A DNA stretch of 25,202 bases from DASTGO01 sp035719045 (GTDB lineage Bacteria > Actinomycetota > Actinomycetes > Actinomycetales > Kineosporiaceae). Both the position numbers and the translations under genes were made by a program. This document shows, piece by piece, positions 14,796 to 23,038 of this stretch; within the stretch, counting starts at the first letter, position 1, and each line of letters starts with the position of its first letter. The notes under the pieces were generated by a model that saw nothing but the letters and a program-made list of their open reading frames with translations, had not been told where the DNA came from and did not search any database. The DNA lies in assembly GCA_035719045.1 (NCBI GenBank), contig DASTGO010000501.1, forward strand, positions 1-25,202. Direction: 5' to 3'.

Positions 14796-16222
14796 CCGCC
14801 GGCGGCCAGCCGGTCGAGCCCGGGGTGCCCAGGTTCGGACAACCGGTCGAGCCCGGGACGACCGGGTTCGGACAGCCGGTGGAGCCATGGGCGGCAGAAC
14901 TCGGACAGCCGGTGTGGAAGGACCGGCACGCCCCGGCGTCCCCGTCCCCGTCCGACGGGGTGCCCGGGGGGCTGCGCGGGGCGCTCGCCGAGCCGACCGT
15001 CCCGGTGAGCGCGCTCTGGACGACCTTGCTCGCCCTGGCGAACCTCGGCCTCTGGATGGGCTACTTCGGCCCGTTGCAGGTGCTGCTGCCGCTGCAGGTC
15101 GAACAGATCGACGCCGCGCACAAGACGACGCTGCTCGGCATCGCCACCGGCGTCGGAGCTTTCGTCGCCGCCCTGCTCAACCCGGTCTTCGGGGCCATGT
15201 CCGACCGCACGACGAGCCGGTTCGGACGCCGGCGGCCCTGGGCGGTCGCCGGCGGCCTGTTCGGGTTCGCCGGGATGGCCTTCCTCGCCGGGCAGACCAC
15301 GATCGCCGGGGTGGCCCTCGGCTGGTGCCTGGCCCAGGCCGGGCTGAACGCCATGCAGGCAGCCATCACCGCGTCCGTGCCCGACAACGTCCCCGTCCGG
15401 CAGCGCGCCACCGTCTCGGGCTGGATCGGCGCCCCGCAGAGCCTCGGCGTCGTGGTCGCCGTCGTGCTGGTCACGACGGTCACCACGGGGATCGCCAGCG
15501 GCTACCTGCTGATCGGCGCCCTCGCCTTCCTCCTCGTGATCCCGTTCGCCCTGTTCACCCGTGACCCGCAGCTGCCCGGGGAACTGCGGCCACCCTTCAG
15601 CTGGGGTGACTTCCTGCGCGGGTTCTGGATCAGCCCACGCCGGCACCCCGACTTCGCCTGGGCCTGGGGAACCCGGTTCCTGGTCCAGCTCGGCAATGCC
15701 ATGGGCACCCTGTACCTGCTCTACTACCTCAAGGACCAGGTGCACTACGAGCAGGTGTTCCCCGGCAAGAAGGCCGAGGACGGCCTGCTGGTCCTGATCC
15801 TCATCTACACGGCGGCGGCCGTCATGGCGACCATCGTCGGCGGGGTGATCTCCGACCGGTCCGGACGGCGCAAGCGCTCGGTCACCGTCTCCGGCCTGCT
15901 GATGGCCGTTCCGGGGGTGACGCTGGCGCTGTGGCCGACCTGGCCGGTCGCGATGGCGTCGGCGGTCGTGATGGGGATCGGGTTCGGCGCCTACCTCTCC
16001 GTCGACCAGGCCCTGGTCACCCAGGTGCTGCCCGCCGCCGAGGACCGGGCCCGCGACCTCGGCGTGATCAACATCGCCAGCTCGATGCCCCAGGTGCTCG
16101 GCCCGTTCCTGGCCGGCCCCCTGGTGAGCGCCTTCGGCGGGTACCCGACGCTGTACCTCGCCGTCGCGGTGATCACCGTGATCGGTTCGGTCATGGTGCG
16201 CCGGATCAAGTCCGTCCCCTGA
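14792..16222 (+). CDS. MFS/GPH-type sugar transporter
   Basis: 476 residues. The ATG at 14792 overlaps the beta-glucosidase stop as ATGA. About 12 membrane helices begin near residue 70. The loop motif SDRTTSRFGRRRPW is typical of GPH and sucrose-type sugar:cation symporters, and a second loop DRSGRRKRS follows in the other half. With the beta-glucosidase it likely imports beta-glucosides for cytoplasmic hydrolysis. The cytoplasmic N-terminal tail is unusual: four near-identical 11-residue units, GQPVEPGxxxF, at residues 5-41. Upstream in-frame starts inside the beta-glucosidase gene are possible but not favoured. The exact sugar is inferred from the neighbour only. Confidence 0.92.
   Translation: MTAGGQPVEPGVPRFGQPVEPGTTGFGQPVEPWAAELGQPVWKDRHAPASPSPSDGVPGGLRGALAEPTVPVSALWTTLLALANLGLWMGYFGPLQVLLPLQVEQIDAAHKTTLLGIATGVGAFVAALLNPVFGAMSDRTTSRFGRRRPWAVAGGLFGFAGMAFLAGQTTIAGVALGWCLAQAGLNAMQAAITASVPDNVPVRQRATVSGWIGAPQSLGVVVAVVLVTTVTTGIASGYLLIGALAFLLVIPFALFTRDPQLPGELRPPFSWGDFLRGFWISPRRHPDFAWAWGTRFLVQLGNAMGTLYLLYYLKDQVHYEQVFPGKKAEDGLLVLILIYTAAAVMATIVGGVISDRSGRRKRSVTVSGLLMAVPGVTLALWPTWPVAMASAVVMGIGFGAYLSVDQALVTQVLPAAEDRARDLGVINIASSMPQVLGPFLAGPLVSAFGGYPTLYLAVAVITVIGSVMVRRIKSVP
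14804..14914 (+). repeat. 33-bp coding tandem repeat in the transporter N-terminus
   Basis: Three full units and one partial unit of a 33-bp repeat encode GQPVEPG(V/T)(P/T)(R/G)F and variants. The core ggacagccggt(g/c)gagcc is best conserved, while the three variable residues in each unit differ. It lies wholly before the first membrane segment. Confidence 0.85.
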
Positions 16223-16241
16223 TCCCGGGCTGACCGGACTG

Positions 16242-16267
16242 CCGGCTCCGGCCGACGACCGAGCCGG
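16242..16267. terminator. Possible hairpin between convergent transporter and hydrolase genes
   Basis: ccggctc (16242-16248) and gagccgg (16261-16267) form a perfect 7-bp stem with a 12-nt loop, 20 bases after the transporter stop. No T tract is present. It lies in the 121-bp gap between convergent genes. Confidence 0.35.
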
Positions 16268-16343
16268 TGATCAGTGCCGCGGTGCTCCGGACCCTGCCCC
16301 GCACCGGGCACCAGGTGCCACCCGGCCGCGGAACCCGGACCGG

Positions 16344-17573
16344 TCAGGCGGCGGGGAGCAGCTTCCCCAGCCAGGCCCGCTCGGTCGCCTCGTACCGCTG
16401 CGGGTCGACGTTCCACTCCAGGGTGTGCCGGGCGCCGGGGATCCGGACCAGGGTGACCAGATCGGGCCTGGCCGTCGCCAGCCGCAGGGCCGGGCCGTCC
16501 GGCACGTAGTCGTCGCTGTCGCTGTGGAAGATCAGGGTCGGCACGCGCAGCTCCTTGGCCCGGGACGCCCAGTCCAGCCGGTCCAGGCTGATTCCGGCCC
16601 GCCACTGCAGGGTCCATTCGGCGAGGGTGATCTCCGGGCCGGGCAGCCCACGGTCGGCGCCCTGCCTGGCGAACACGTCCCGCCAGTCGACCACGGGAGA
16701 ATCCAGCAACAGGCCGCGGATCATCCCGGGCAGCGCGGACCGGTGGGCGGTCTGCAGCGCGATGGCGCCGCCCATCGACCAGCCCGCGAGCACGACACCC
16801 TGCGCGCCGTGGTCGTGGGCCCACCGGACTGCGGCGTCGGCGTCCTGCCACTCCGTGTCGCCCAGGTGGTGCCAACCGTCCGGGCTGGCCGGGGCACCGA
16901 GGTCGTCGCGGTAGTCGGGCACCAGGACGGGCAGTCCCAGCGCGTGCCAGGCGGTCAGGTACCGCAGCGACTCCTGCCGGTGCGAGTCGTGCCCGTGCAG
17001 GAAGACCACCCAGGTCCGGCCGGCACCGGAGGCGGCGGGCGTCCCCGGCGCGGGATCCACGGGCACGAACCAACTGGGCAGCGCCCCGAGCGGTCCGGGG
17101 ATACGCACCTCGGAAAAGTCCAGGCCGAGTGAGGTCCGCGGGTCCCCGGTGTTCGCGAAGGAGTCGATCCGGACCCTGGTGCCCACCGCGGGAACGCCTC
17201 CGGTGACCGGGGTGAACGCCCGGGTGACCGATCCGGGGTCGGCCGCCACGACGGGTCCCACCCGCCCGTACCCGCCCGCCCAGGCCAGGCCGAGCAGCCC
17301 GGCTTCGGCCGTCTCCCGGTTCCGCGGCAGCCGCACGGTCGCCTGCCCACCGGAGCCGGCGGACCCCGGCGTGGCCAGCACGCGCACCGGATAGGACTCG
17401 CTGTGGTCCACGGCGAGCGCCACCCCGGAGAAGTACCAGGCGATCCCACCCGCCGCGCCGACGACCAGCACGAGCACGGTGGCCAGTGCCACCAGCAGCC
17501 GGCGATGCCGGCGCCGCGGCCGGCCGGGGACCTCGGCGGATTCCGCCTGCCGCCGATCGGGCGCGCTCAACAT
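16344..17573 (-). CDS. Membrane-anchored alpha/beta hydrolase
   Basis: 409 residues from ATG at 17573; a longer frame up to 17657 lacks support. An arginine-rich start is followed by one membrane segment (about 26-48, LLVALATVLVLVVGAAGGIAWYF), so the catalytic domain faces outside. An all-beta-looking region (60-160) precedes the hydrolase fold. FLHGHD (191-196) supplies the oxyanion region, GWSMGG holds nucleophile Ser266, and the acid is probably Asp354 in HSDSDDYVP. His383 is in GARHTLEW. The family includes BAAT/FrsA-like and dienelactone-type hydrolases; the substrate is unknown. It is on the same strand as the histidine kinase gene but 123 bases away, with a hairpin between them. Confidence 0.87.
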   Translation of the reverse strand: MLSAPDRRQAESAEVPGRPRRRHRRLLVALATVLVLVVGAAGGIAWYFSGVALAVDHSESYPVRVLATPGSAGSGGQATVRLPRNRETAEAGLLGLAWAGGYGRVGPVVAADPGSVTRAFTPVTGGVPAVGTRVRIDSFANTGDPRTSLGLDFSEVRIPGPLGALPSWFVPVDPAPGTPAASGAGRTWVVFLHGHDSHRQESLRYLTAWHALGLPVLVPDYRDDLGAPASPDGWHHLGDTEWQDADAAVRWAHDHGAQGVVLAGWSMGGAIALQTAHRSALPGMIRGLLLDSPVVDWRDVFARQGADRGLPGPEITLAEWTLQWRAGISLDRLDWASRAKELRVPTLIFHSDSDDYVPDGPALRLATARPDLVTLVRIPGARHTLEWNVDPQRYEATERAWLGKLLPAA

Positions 17574-17639
17574 GCGCCTGACCCTAGTGCCCCGGCCGTC
17601 GGCTCCCGGAGCCCTGCGGGAACCCCGATCCGGCGCCAC

Positions 17640-17673
17640 CCGTGGCCCGGACCCCACCCCGGGCCTGCCACGG
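17640..17673 (-). terminator. Possible terminator of the histidine kinase gene
   Basis: ccgtggc (17640-17646) pairs with gccacgg (17667-17673), and an inner ccgg/ccgg extends the stem past a three-base bulge. It starts 23 bases after the kinase stop and precedes the hydrolase gene on the same strand. It lacks a T tract. Confidence 0.4.
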
Positions 17674-17696
17674 CGACCGACTCCCCCGGTCAGGGA

Positions 17697-19958
17697 TCAG
17701 CCGATCGGCAGCCGGATCACGAAGGTGGTGCCCTGCCCGGGTTCGGTCCGGAAGGTGAGGTCGCCGCCGTGCCCGTTGATGATGACCGCCCGCGCGACGC
17801 TGAGGCCCTGACCGATCCCCTGTCCGACGGGTTTGGTGGTGAAGAACGGGTCGAAGATGCGCCCGGCGATGTGGGCGGGGATCCCCGGCCCGGTGTCGGT
17901 GATCTCGATGAGCACGTCCGTGCCCTCCTCGCGGGTGAGCACGTGCAGCCGGCCACGGCCCTTCTCGGCCTGCACGGCGCCCATCGCGTCGACGGCGTTC
18001 AGCACCACATCGAGGATGGCCTGGTTGATGTCACCGGGGTGACCGCACACCGGCTGCAGCTCACCCAGTTCGCGGACGACGTCGGCGACCTCGGCGATCC
18101 TCGGCTCGGCGATGACGAGGACCGCGGAGACGGCCTCGTTGACGTCGACCAGCTTGGCGGACTTCTCGGCGGGGCGGCCGAACACCCCGATCGCCCGCAC
18201 GATGGCGCCGATCCGGTCCAGCCCGTCCAGCGCGTGCTGGGCCGCCTGGGGGCCCTCCTCCGCCAGGAAGTCCAGGTCGACGTCCTGGACGACGTCGACC
18301 AGCCCGTGAAAGGTCTCCCCCGCCACCTCCGGGCGGCCGGCGCCGGCCGAGACCGCCAACTGCGGCAGCCCGGCCTCCTGCAGACGGCGGACGGCCTCCA
18401 TCGCGTCCTGCAGGAACCGCACGGCATCGGTGGTGAACTGGATGGGCGTGTTCAGTTCGTGGGCCAGCCCCTGGGCCAGTCCGCCGACCGCCTCCAGCTT
18501 CTGGGCATGCCGTAGCTGCAGCTCCAACTGGTTGCGGTCGGTCACGTCGGTGATGACCTTGAGCAGGCCGCTCGGCCGGTCCGGCTCGGCCAGTTCGGCC
18601 AGCGCCACCTCGACCTCGACCCCGTGGCCGTCCTTGCAGACATGACGTACGGACTCACCGGGCTGGGCCGGTAGCGCCGGGTTGGGGTCGGGACGCCCCA
18701 GCACCTCCTCCTCGGACCAGCCGTAGAGCCGCTCCGCGGCCCGGTTCCAGCCCCGCACCTGCCCCCCGCCGTCGATCTCCACGATCCCGACCGGAGCGGC
18801 CTTCAGCAGACCGGCCAGCCGATCGGCCAGTGCGCGGATGTCCGCCTCACGTGCCTCCAGCCGGCAGCGGGCCTGTTCGGCCTGGATCCGCAGCAGCCGC
18901 TCCGACTCCAGGGCGGTCAGCCGGCGCAGGGCCAGCGCGGAACGGGTCACCGCGCCCAGCAGGGTGACGGAGGCCAGCACGATGTCGGGCGGGCTGAGCC
19001 GGTGCGCGCTCCCGTAGACCAGCACCCCGGCACCCACCGCGGCGGCGGACGCCGGAAGCACCAACGGGGTGGCCCACGGCCGCAGCCGGGCGGGTGCCCC
19101 CCGCGGCGCCGACACCCACACGCTCACCGACATCAGCACCAGGGCGACCGGCCAGCCGGCGTCGAGCAGGGTGCCCTGGACGTAGGCGTCCGAGGCGTCC
19201 TCGATCAGGTACCAGGTGTCGCTGGCGGCGAACAGGGCGCAGCCGACGAGCAGCAGCAGCCAGGGCCGGTGCCGGCCGAGTTCCCGGTACGGGACCACCG
19301 CCAGCACCGCGGTCACCAGTGCCAGCAGCAGGAAGTCCCCGATCGGGTAGGCCAGGTTCACGCAGGTCTGGGCCCAGGGTCCGGACCCGGCCCGGAGCAC
19401 GACGTCCCCGCCGAACGCGGCCAGCAGGGTCAGGCAGCTCAGCCCGCCCAGGGCGCCGTCCACCCAGGATCCGGGCAGCAGTTGCCGGGCGTCCCGGTGC
19501 AGCCCCAGCGCGACCGCCAGATAGGCCAGCGGATAGAAGGCGAGGAAGAACCCGTCGGCCGGCGACGGCACCGGGGCGCCCTCCGGCGAGGTGGTGCTGA
19601 ACAGCAGGTCCCCGACGGTCCACAGCAGCAGGGCCGACCCGAGCAGCAGGTCCGGGAGCCTGCTGCGGGCCCGCCGCCGGGCGACGGAGGCGAGGCAGAG
19701 CCCGGCCGCGGCGAACTCCACGACCAGGTTCAGGTCGACGTCAAAAGCGGGCAGGAAGCGACCAGCCGGGCGCAGCAGCAGGGAGCCGACGAAGACCAGG
19801 GTCGCCAGGGCGACCAGGACGTAGGCGAAGCTCCCGGCCCGGTCGCCCCAGGTCGGGATGCGCGCGCCCTCGGCGGCTTCCACCCGCACGCCGATCTGTC
19901 TCGGCCGGCGCAGCGGGTCACTGGAGACCCACGAGCAGCCACCCCCGAATCGGCGCAA
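17697..19958 (-). CDS. Multi-pass membrane sensor histidine kinase with PAS domain
   Basis: 753 residues with a TTG start; GTG codons at 19889 or 19883 are alternatives, and no strong ribosome-binding site decides. About eight to ten membrane helices fill residues 43-340. I cannot place them in a named sensor family. A coiled-coil-like stretch (345-385) leads to a PAS domain (about 380-475: VGIVEIDGGGQVRGWNRAAERLYGW). The catalytic core has the phospho-acceptor His500 in GLAHELNTPIQF, an N-box with Asn654, the G1 box DTGPGIP, FDPFFTTKP and GIGQGLS. The HELNTP and FFTTKPVG pattern is of the NtrB/HPK4-like group. No response regulator gene is nearby. Its start lies 48 bases after the M15 carboxypeptidase gene on the same strand, so the two may be cotranscribed. 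Confidence 0.9.
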   Translation of the reverse strand: MRRFGGGCSWVSSDPLRRPRQIGVRVEAAEGARIPTWGDRAGSFAYVLVALATLVFVGSLLLRPAGRFLPAFDVDLNLVVEFAAAGLCLASVARRRARSRLPDLLLGSALLLWTVGDLLFSTTSPEGAPVPSPADGFFLAFYPLAYLAVALGLHRDARQLLPGSWVDGALGGLSCLTLLAAFGGDVVLRAGSGPWAQTCVNLAYPIGDFLLLALVTAVLAVVPYRELGRHRPWLLLLVGCALFAASDTWYLIEDASDAYVQGTLLDAGWPVALVLMSVSVWVSAPRGAPARLRPWATPLVLPASAAAVGAGVLVYGSAHRLSPPDIVLASVTLLGAVTRSALALRRLTALESERLLRIQAEQARCRLEAREADIRALADRLAGLLKAAPVGIVEIDGGGQVRGWNRAAERLYGWSEEEVLGRPDPNPALPAQPGESVRHVCKDGHGVEVEVALAELAEPDRPSGLLKVITDVTDRNQLELQLRHAQKLEAVGGLAQGLAHELNTPIQFTTDAVRFLQDAMEAVRRLQEAGLPQLAVSAGAGRPEVAGETFHGLVDVVQDVDLDFLAEEGPQAAQHALDGLDRIGAIVRAIGVFGRPAEKSAKLVDVNEAVSAVLVIAEPRIAEVADVVRELGELQPVCGHPGDINQAILDVVLNAVDAMGAVQAEKGRGRLHVLTREEGTDVLIEITDTGPGIPAHIAGRIFDPFFTTKPVGQGIGQGLSVARAVIINGHGGDLTFRTEPGQGTTFVIRLPIG

Positions 19959-20006
19959 CCACCCCAGGATCGCGCCCGGCGGAACCCCGCAGGCCGGAAC
20001 CCGCGG

Positions 20007-20861
20007 TCAGTTGTCCGGAGTGGTCTCGCTCTCGCCGGGCAGGTACTCCCAGTGCCACGGCTCGTGGGGACCGCTGCCCCCGGCCCGGGCCCAGTCCGGG
20101 TTGTCCCAGCCGTAGGCCGGGGCGTTGTTGCGCAGCCACCAGTACGTGACGCTGGACCCGCTGGCGACCCCGTCGCAGAGGTCCGCGGCCAGGCCCCAGC
20201 CGTGCTCGCTGGTCCCCGGGGTGGCCGCGTACCCGCCACGCGACCGCTTGACCGCGTACTGCTGGGCCAGCGTCCGGTAGGCGTCGGTGAAGCAGATGTC
20301 GTGCCCGAACCGCTTGCGGTAGGCGAGGTTCAGCTTGGCCATGGCGACCGCCGCGTCGGCCCGCAACCGGTGCTGCCCGTCCCAGAGCGTGCACAGGTCC
20401 GCGGCCGGGACGTTGCCGTTGGCCATCTTGCGGTCGGTGATCTCACCGTCGCAGCCCGGCAGGACGGCCCGCTCACTGCCCCGGGCCGCCCTCCCGACCA
20501 GGACCGTGCCGGGCGGGTCGAGCAGCGCGGGCACCGAGGAGGCGAGGGTGTCACCCGGGATGAGCCGGGCGTCGTCCACCGCGTTCGACGTCGTGGACCG
20601 CAGGCTCGGGAACTGGGGGGCCGCGGCGATGGCGGCCGGGATGGAGGTGTTCGCGACCGGCTTGGAGGTCGGAGCGACCAGGGCACCGGTGAGCGGGGCG
20701 GCGATGGTGGCCAGCCCGAGAGCTCCGGCGATACCGACCTGGGGGACGCTCAGGGTGAGGGTCTGCGGCGCGCGATGGGTCACCCGGGCACCGGTCGACC
20801 GCTCCTTGCGTTGAGCCCGCCGCCGAGACGGCGAGGGCGCTTCCGCGCGGTGCGACGGCAC
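20007..20861 (-). CDS. M15-family D-alanyl-D-alanine carboxypeptidase
   Basis: 284 residues. A basic N-terminus and a hydrophobic stretch (about 40-63) act as signal or anchor, and a low-complexity Ala/Pro/Ser spacer follows. The peptidase domain (about 158-275) has the VanY-type zinc site: SEHGWGLAADL with His220 and Asp227, and HEPWHWEY with catalytic Glu267 and His270. FTDAYRTLAQQ at 191-201 is the usual upstream helix. It would trim the terminal D-Ala of peptidoglycan stem peptides outside the cell. The GTG start has GGAGGT six bases upstream, which settles it. The leader has a promoter and a palindrome, described separately. The kinase gene follows on the same strand. Confidence 0.93.
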   Translation of the reverse strand: MPSHRAEAPSPSRRRAQRKERSTGARVTHRAPQTLTLSVPQVGIAGALGLATIAAPLTGALVAPTSKPVANTSIPAAIAAAPQFPSLRSTTSNAVDDARLIPGDTLASSVPALLDPPGTVLVGRAARGSERAVLPGCDGEITDRKMANGNVPAADLCTLWDGQHRLRADAAVAMAKLNLAYRKRFGHDICFTDAYRTLAQQYAVKRSRGGYAATPGTSEHGWGLAADLCDGVASGSSVTYWWLRNNAPAYGWDNPDWARAGGSGPHEPWHWEYLPGESETTPDN

Positions 20862-20897
20862 CTGAGGACCTCCGGAGAGGGAGTGGGGGCCATAGGC

Positions 20898-20913
20898 CGG
20901 AAGCGTGCTTCCG
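20898..20913 (-). promoter_or_regulatory. Palindrome in the M15 leader
   Basis: CGGAAGC and GCTTCCG flank a two-base centre. The element falls between the predicted transcription start (about 20920) and the ribosome-binding site (20868-20873) of the M15 gene, so it could be an operator or a small leader hairpin. Confidence 0.5.
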
Positions 20914-20926
20914 TCCAGGTCACGGA

Positions 20927-20957
20927 ACTATAAAGCGTGGACATGTTGCCGAGGCAA
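20927..20957 (-). promoter_or_regulatory. Promoter of the M15 carboxypeptidase gene
   Basis: On the minus strand TATAGT (plus 20927-20932) is close to the consensus -10 and stands out in this GC-rich DNA. TTGCCT (plus 20952-20957) lies 19 bases upstream; with TTTATA as the -10 the spacing is 17. The -35 is inside a small palindrome, TTGCC-TC-GGCAA (plus 20946-20957), which could be an operator. Confidence 0.55.
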
Positions 20958-21223
20958 GTCACGGCGGCGTGTCGACCGGGAAAGAGGCCCCGATCACCCC
21001 CTCTTCCCGACACCTTGTGGATACCTCACTACCACTCGTAGTCAACTCCCGCGACACGCCCGACGGACACCTCACCCCGGTCACGTCACGTCATGGCACT
21101 GAGTGTCACCGAAGGCGACGACGGCCCCCGCGGCCATCCCCCGGACGGCCTCGTCCTCCCCCGGACGGCCCTGCGCGGCGGCTGCCGTCATCCGGCGGCC
21201 GGCCACTGTCAGCAGGGCGACTC

Positions 21224-21249
21224 CGGGCGGTCACCCCGGCGTACGCCCG
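21224..21249 (-). terminator. Possible GuaB1 terminator
   Basis: cgggcg (21224-21229) and cgcccg (21244-21249) form a 6-bp stem with a 14-nt loop immediately after the GuaB1 stop. No T tract follows, so support is weak. Confidence 0.3.
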
Positions 21250-21254
21250 ACCGG

Positions 21255-22706
21255 TCACCAACCGGCGGGCAGCGGCCGGCCCTCGTCGTACCCGGACCGG
21301 GACTGCACCCCGCACACCGCCCGGGCCCGGAACTCCTCCAGGCTTGCCGCCCCGGCGTAGGTGCAGGCGCTGCGCACCCCGGAGACGATGTGGTCCAGCA
21401 GGTCCTCCACACCGGGCCGGGCCGGGTCGACGTACATCCGGGAGGTGGAGATCCCCTCCTCGAACAGCCCCTTGCGCGCGCGCTCGAACGGGGTGTCGCT
21501 GCGGGTCCGGGCCGCCACGGCACGGGCCGAGGCCATCCCGAAGCTCTCCTTGTACGCCCGGCCCTGCTCGTCCAGCATCAGGTCACCCGGGCTCTCGTAG
21601 GTCCCGGCGAACCAGGAACCGACCATCACCTGACTGGCCCCGGCGGCCAGGGCCAGCGCGACGTCCCGCGGGTGCCGGACCCCGCCGTCGGCCCACACGT
21701 GCCGGCCCAGCGCCCCGGCGGCCTGCGCGCACTCCAGCACGGCGGAGAACTGGGGACGCCCGACCGCGGTCATCATCCGGGTGGTGCACATCGCGCCGGG
21801 ACCGACGCCGACCTTGACGATGTCCGCCCCGGCGGCCACCAGGTCCCGGGCGCCCTCGGCGGTCACCACGTTGCCGGCGGCCACCGGCACCTGCGGGTCC
21901 AGCCCGCGGACCAGGCGCAGCGCCTCCAGCATCCGCTCCTGGTGACCGTGCGCGGTGTCGACCACGAGGCAGTCGATGCCCGCCTCCAGCGCCGCCTTGG
22001 CCTTGCCCGCGACATCACCGTTGATCCCGATCGCGGCCGCCACCCGCAGCCGCCCCCGGTCGTCCAGGGCCGGGCGGTACAGCGTCGAGCGCAGCGCACC
22101 GGTCCGGGTGACCACCCCGGCCAGCCTCCCGTCCCGAAGCACCGGGGCGAACTTCCGGCGTGCGGCGTGCATCAGGTCGAACGCCTGCTGCAGCCCGCCG
22201 GGCCCCTCCACCACGGCCGCCTCGATGGTCAGCACCTCGCTGGTCATCACCTCACGCAACTGGGTGAACCGGTCCACCCCCCGGCAGTCCGCCTCGGTCA
22301 CCACCCCCACCGGCCGCTGCCGGTCGTCCACCACGACGACGGCCCCGTGCGCCCGCTTGGGCACCAGGTGCAGGGCGTCCACCACGGTGTCCTCCGGGCG
22401 CAGCGTCACCGGGGTCTCCAGAACCGGGTGGCAGGCCTTCACCCGCGCCACCACCTCCGCGACCACGTCCAGCGGGACGTCCTGCGGGAGCACGGCCAGC
22501 CCGCCCCGCCGGGCCACCGTCTCGGCCATCCGCCGGCCGGTCACCGCGGTCATGTTGGCCACCACGACGGGGATGGTGGTGCCGGTCCCGTCGGCGGTGG
22601 ACAGGTCGACGTCCAGTCGCGAGTGGACCGCCGAGCGTGACGGCACGAGGAAGACGTCGGAGTAGGTCAGGTCGGTGCCGGGGTGCCGGTCGTCGAGGAA
22701 GCGCAC
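21255..22706 (-). CDS. guaB1: GuaB1-type IMPDH-family protein, probable GMP reductase
   Basis: 483 residues from GTG at 22706, which has GGAG seven bases upstream and begins at the conserved VRFLDDRHPGTDLTYSDVFLVPSRS. The frame continues to 22808 but those residues look non-coding. The IMPDH/GMPR barrel is interrupted by two CBS domains (about 94-206; PVTLRPEDTVVDALHLVP and REVMTSEVLTIEA). Catalytic Cys307 lies in GVGPGAMCTTRMM, preceded by VVDTAHGHQERML and VPVAAGNVVTAEGA. The mycobacterial GuaB1 homologue is a GMP reductase (GMP to IMP with NADPH) controlled through its CBS domains, and the length and motifs match that group rather than true IMP dehydrogenase. Purine recycling is the likely role. 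It stands alone, divergent from the ABC genes. Confidence 0.9.
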   Translation of the reverse strand: MRFLDDRHPGTDLTYSDVFLVPSRSAVHSRLDVDLSTADGTGTTIPVVVANMTAVTGRRMAETVARRGGLAVLPQDVPLDVVAEVVARVKACHPVLETPVTLRPEDTVVDALHLVPKRAHGAVVVVDDRQRPVGVVTEADCRGVDRFTQLREVMTSEVLTIEAAVVEGPGGLQQAFDLMHAARRKFAPVLRDGRLAGVVTRTGALRSTLYRPALDDRGRLRVAAAIGINGDVAGKAKAALEAGIDCLVVDTAHGHQERMLEALRLVRGLDPQVPVAAGNVVTAEGARDLVAAGADIVKVGVGPGAMCTTRMMTAVGRPQFSAVLECAQAAGALGRHVWADGGVRHPRDVALALAAGASQVMVGSWFAGTYESPGDLMLDEQGRAYKESFGMASARAVAARTRSDTPFERARKGLFEEGISTSRMYVDPARPGVEDLLDHIVSGVRSACTYAGAASLEEFRARAVCGVQSRSGYDEGRPLPAGW

Positions 22707-23038
22707 AGCAGGCTCCGGTGGGTTCGGGACGGGGTGCGGGGCAGGGCCGGGCGACGGCGTCGCCGCCGGGCCGACGTCGGGTCCGGCCCGCCGTGGAGAA
22801 CATCCCATGGTGACCCCACCGGCCTGCGGTCCGGCACACCGGGAGGACCGGACCCGACATCAGCCGGTCCCGGCGGGTTCCGACCCGTCCCCGGCGGGGT
22901 GTCCGACCCCACGTCGGTGTCGGGCGCGGACGGGGACGATCTCGACACGGGTGATGTTGGATAGCGTGACGGGCGGCGGCCGATGCCGCCCCGGAGTCTG
23001 CGAGGCCCGGCCGGGTGCCGGGAGAGGGCGAGGAATCC
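22707..23038. other. Divergent intergenic region GuaB1 / ABC transporter
   Basis: I see no gene in these 332 bases. An imperfect inverted repeat stands out: gacgtcgggtccgg (22773-22786) faces ccggacccgacatc (22848-22861) with one mismatch. A related ccacgtcggtgtcggg lies near 22909-22923. TAGCGT at 22962-22967 could be a -10 for the ABC genes, but no convincing -35 is seen. Confidence 0.5.

Larger units (their letters stand above)
20862..21254. other. Intergenic region upstream of the M15 carboxypeptidase
   Basis: No gene is supported in these 393 bases. The part next to the M15 gene holds its promoter, leader palindrome and operator-like repeat. Further right are a small hairpin actaccactcgtagt (21028-21042) and a 14-bp direct repeat tcccccggacggcc at 21137 and 21157. 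A possible GuaB1 terminator is at the far end. Confidence 0.55.

Noticed and set aside
17574..17657. 28-residue N-terminal extension of the alpha/beta hydrolase
   Set aside because: It is Arg/Gly-rich without similarity, and the ATG at 17573 gives a normal basic start before the membrane segment.
20862..20960. c-di-AMP (ydaO-type) riboswitch before the cell-wall peptidase
   Set aside because: Such riboswitches precede many actinobacterial cell-wall hydrolases, but the leader is only about 60 bases and lacks the conserved core.
22707..22808. N-terminal extension of GuaB1
   Set aside because: The 34 extra residues are Pro/Gly-rich, the family starts at VRFLDD, and a ribosome-binding site precedes the GTG at 22706.
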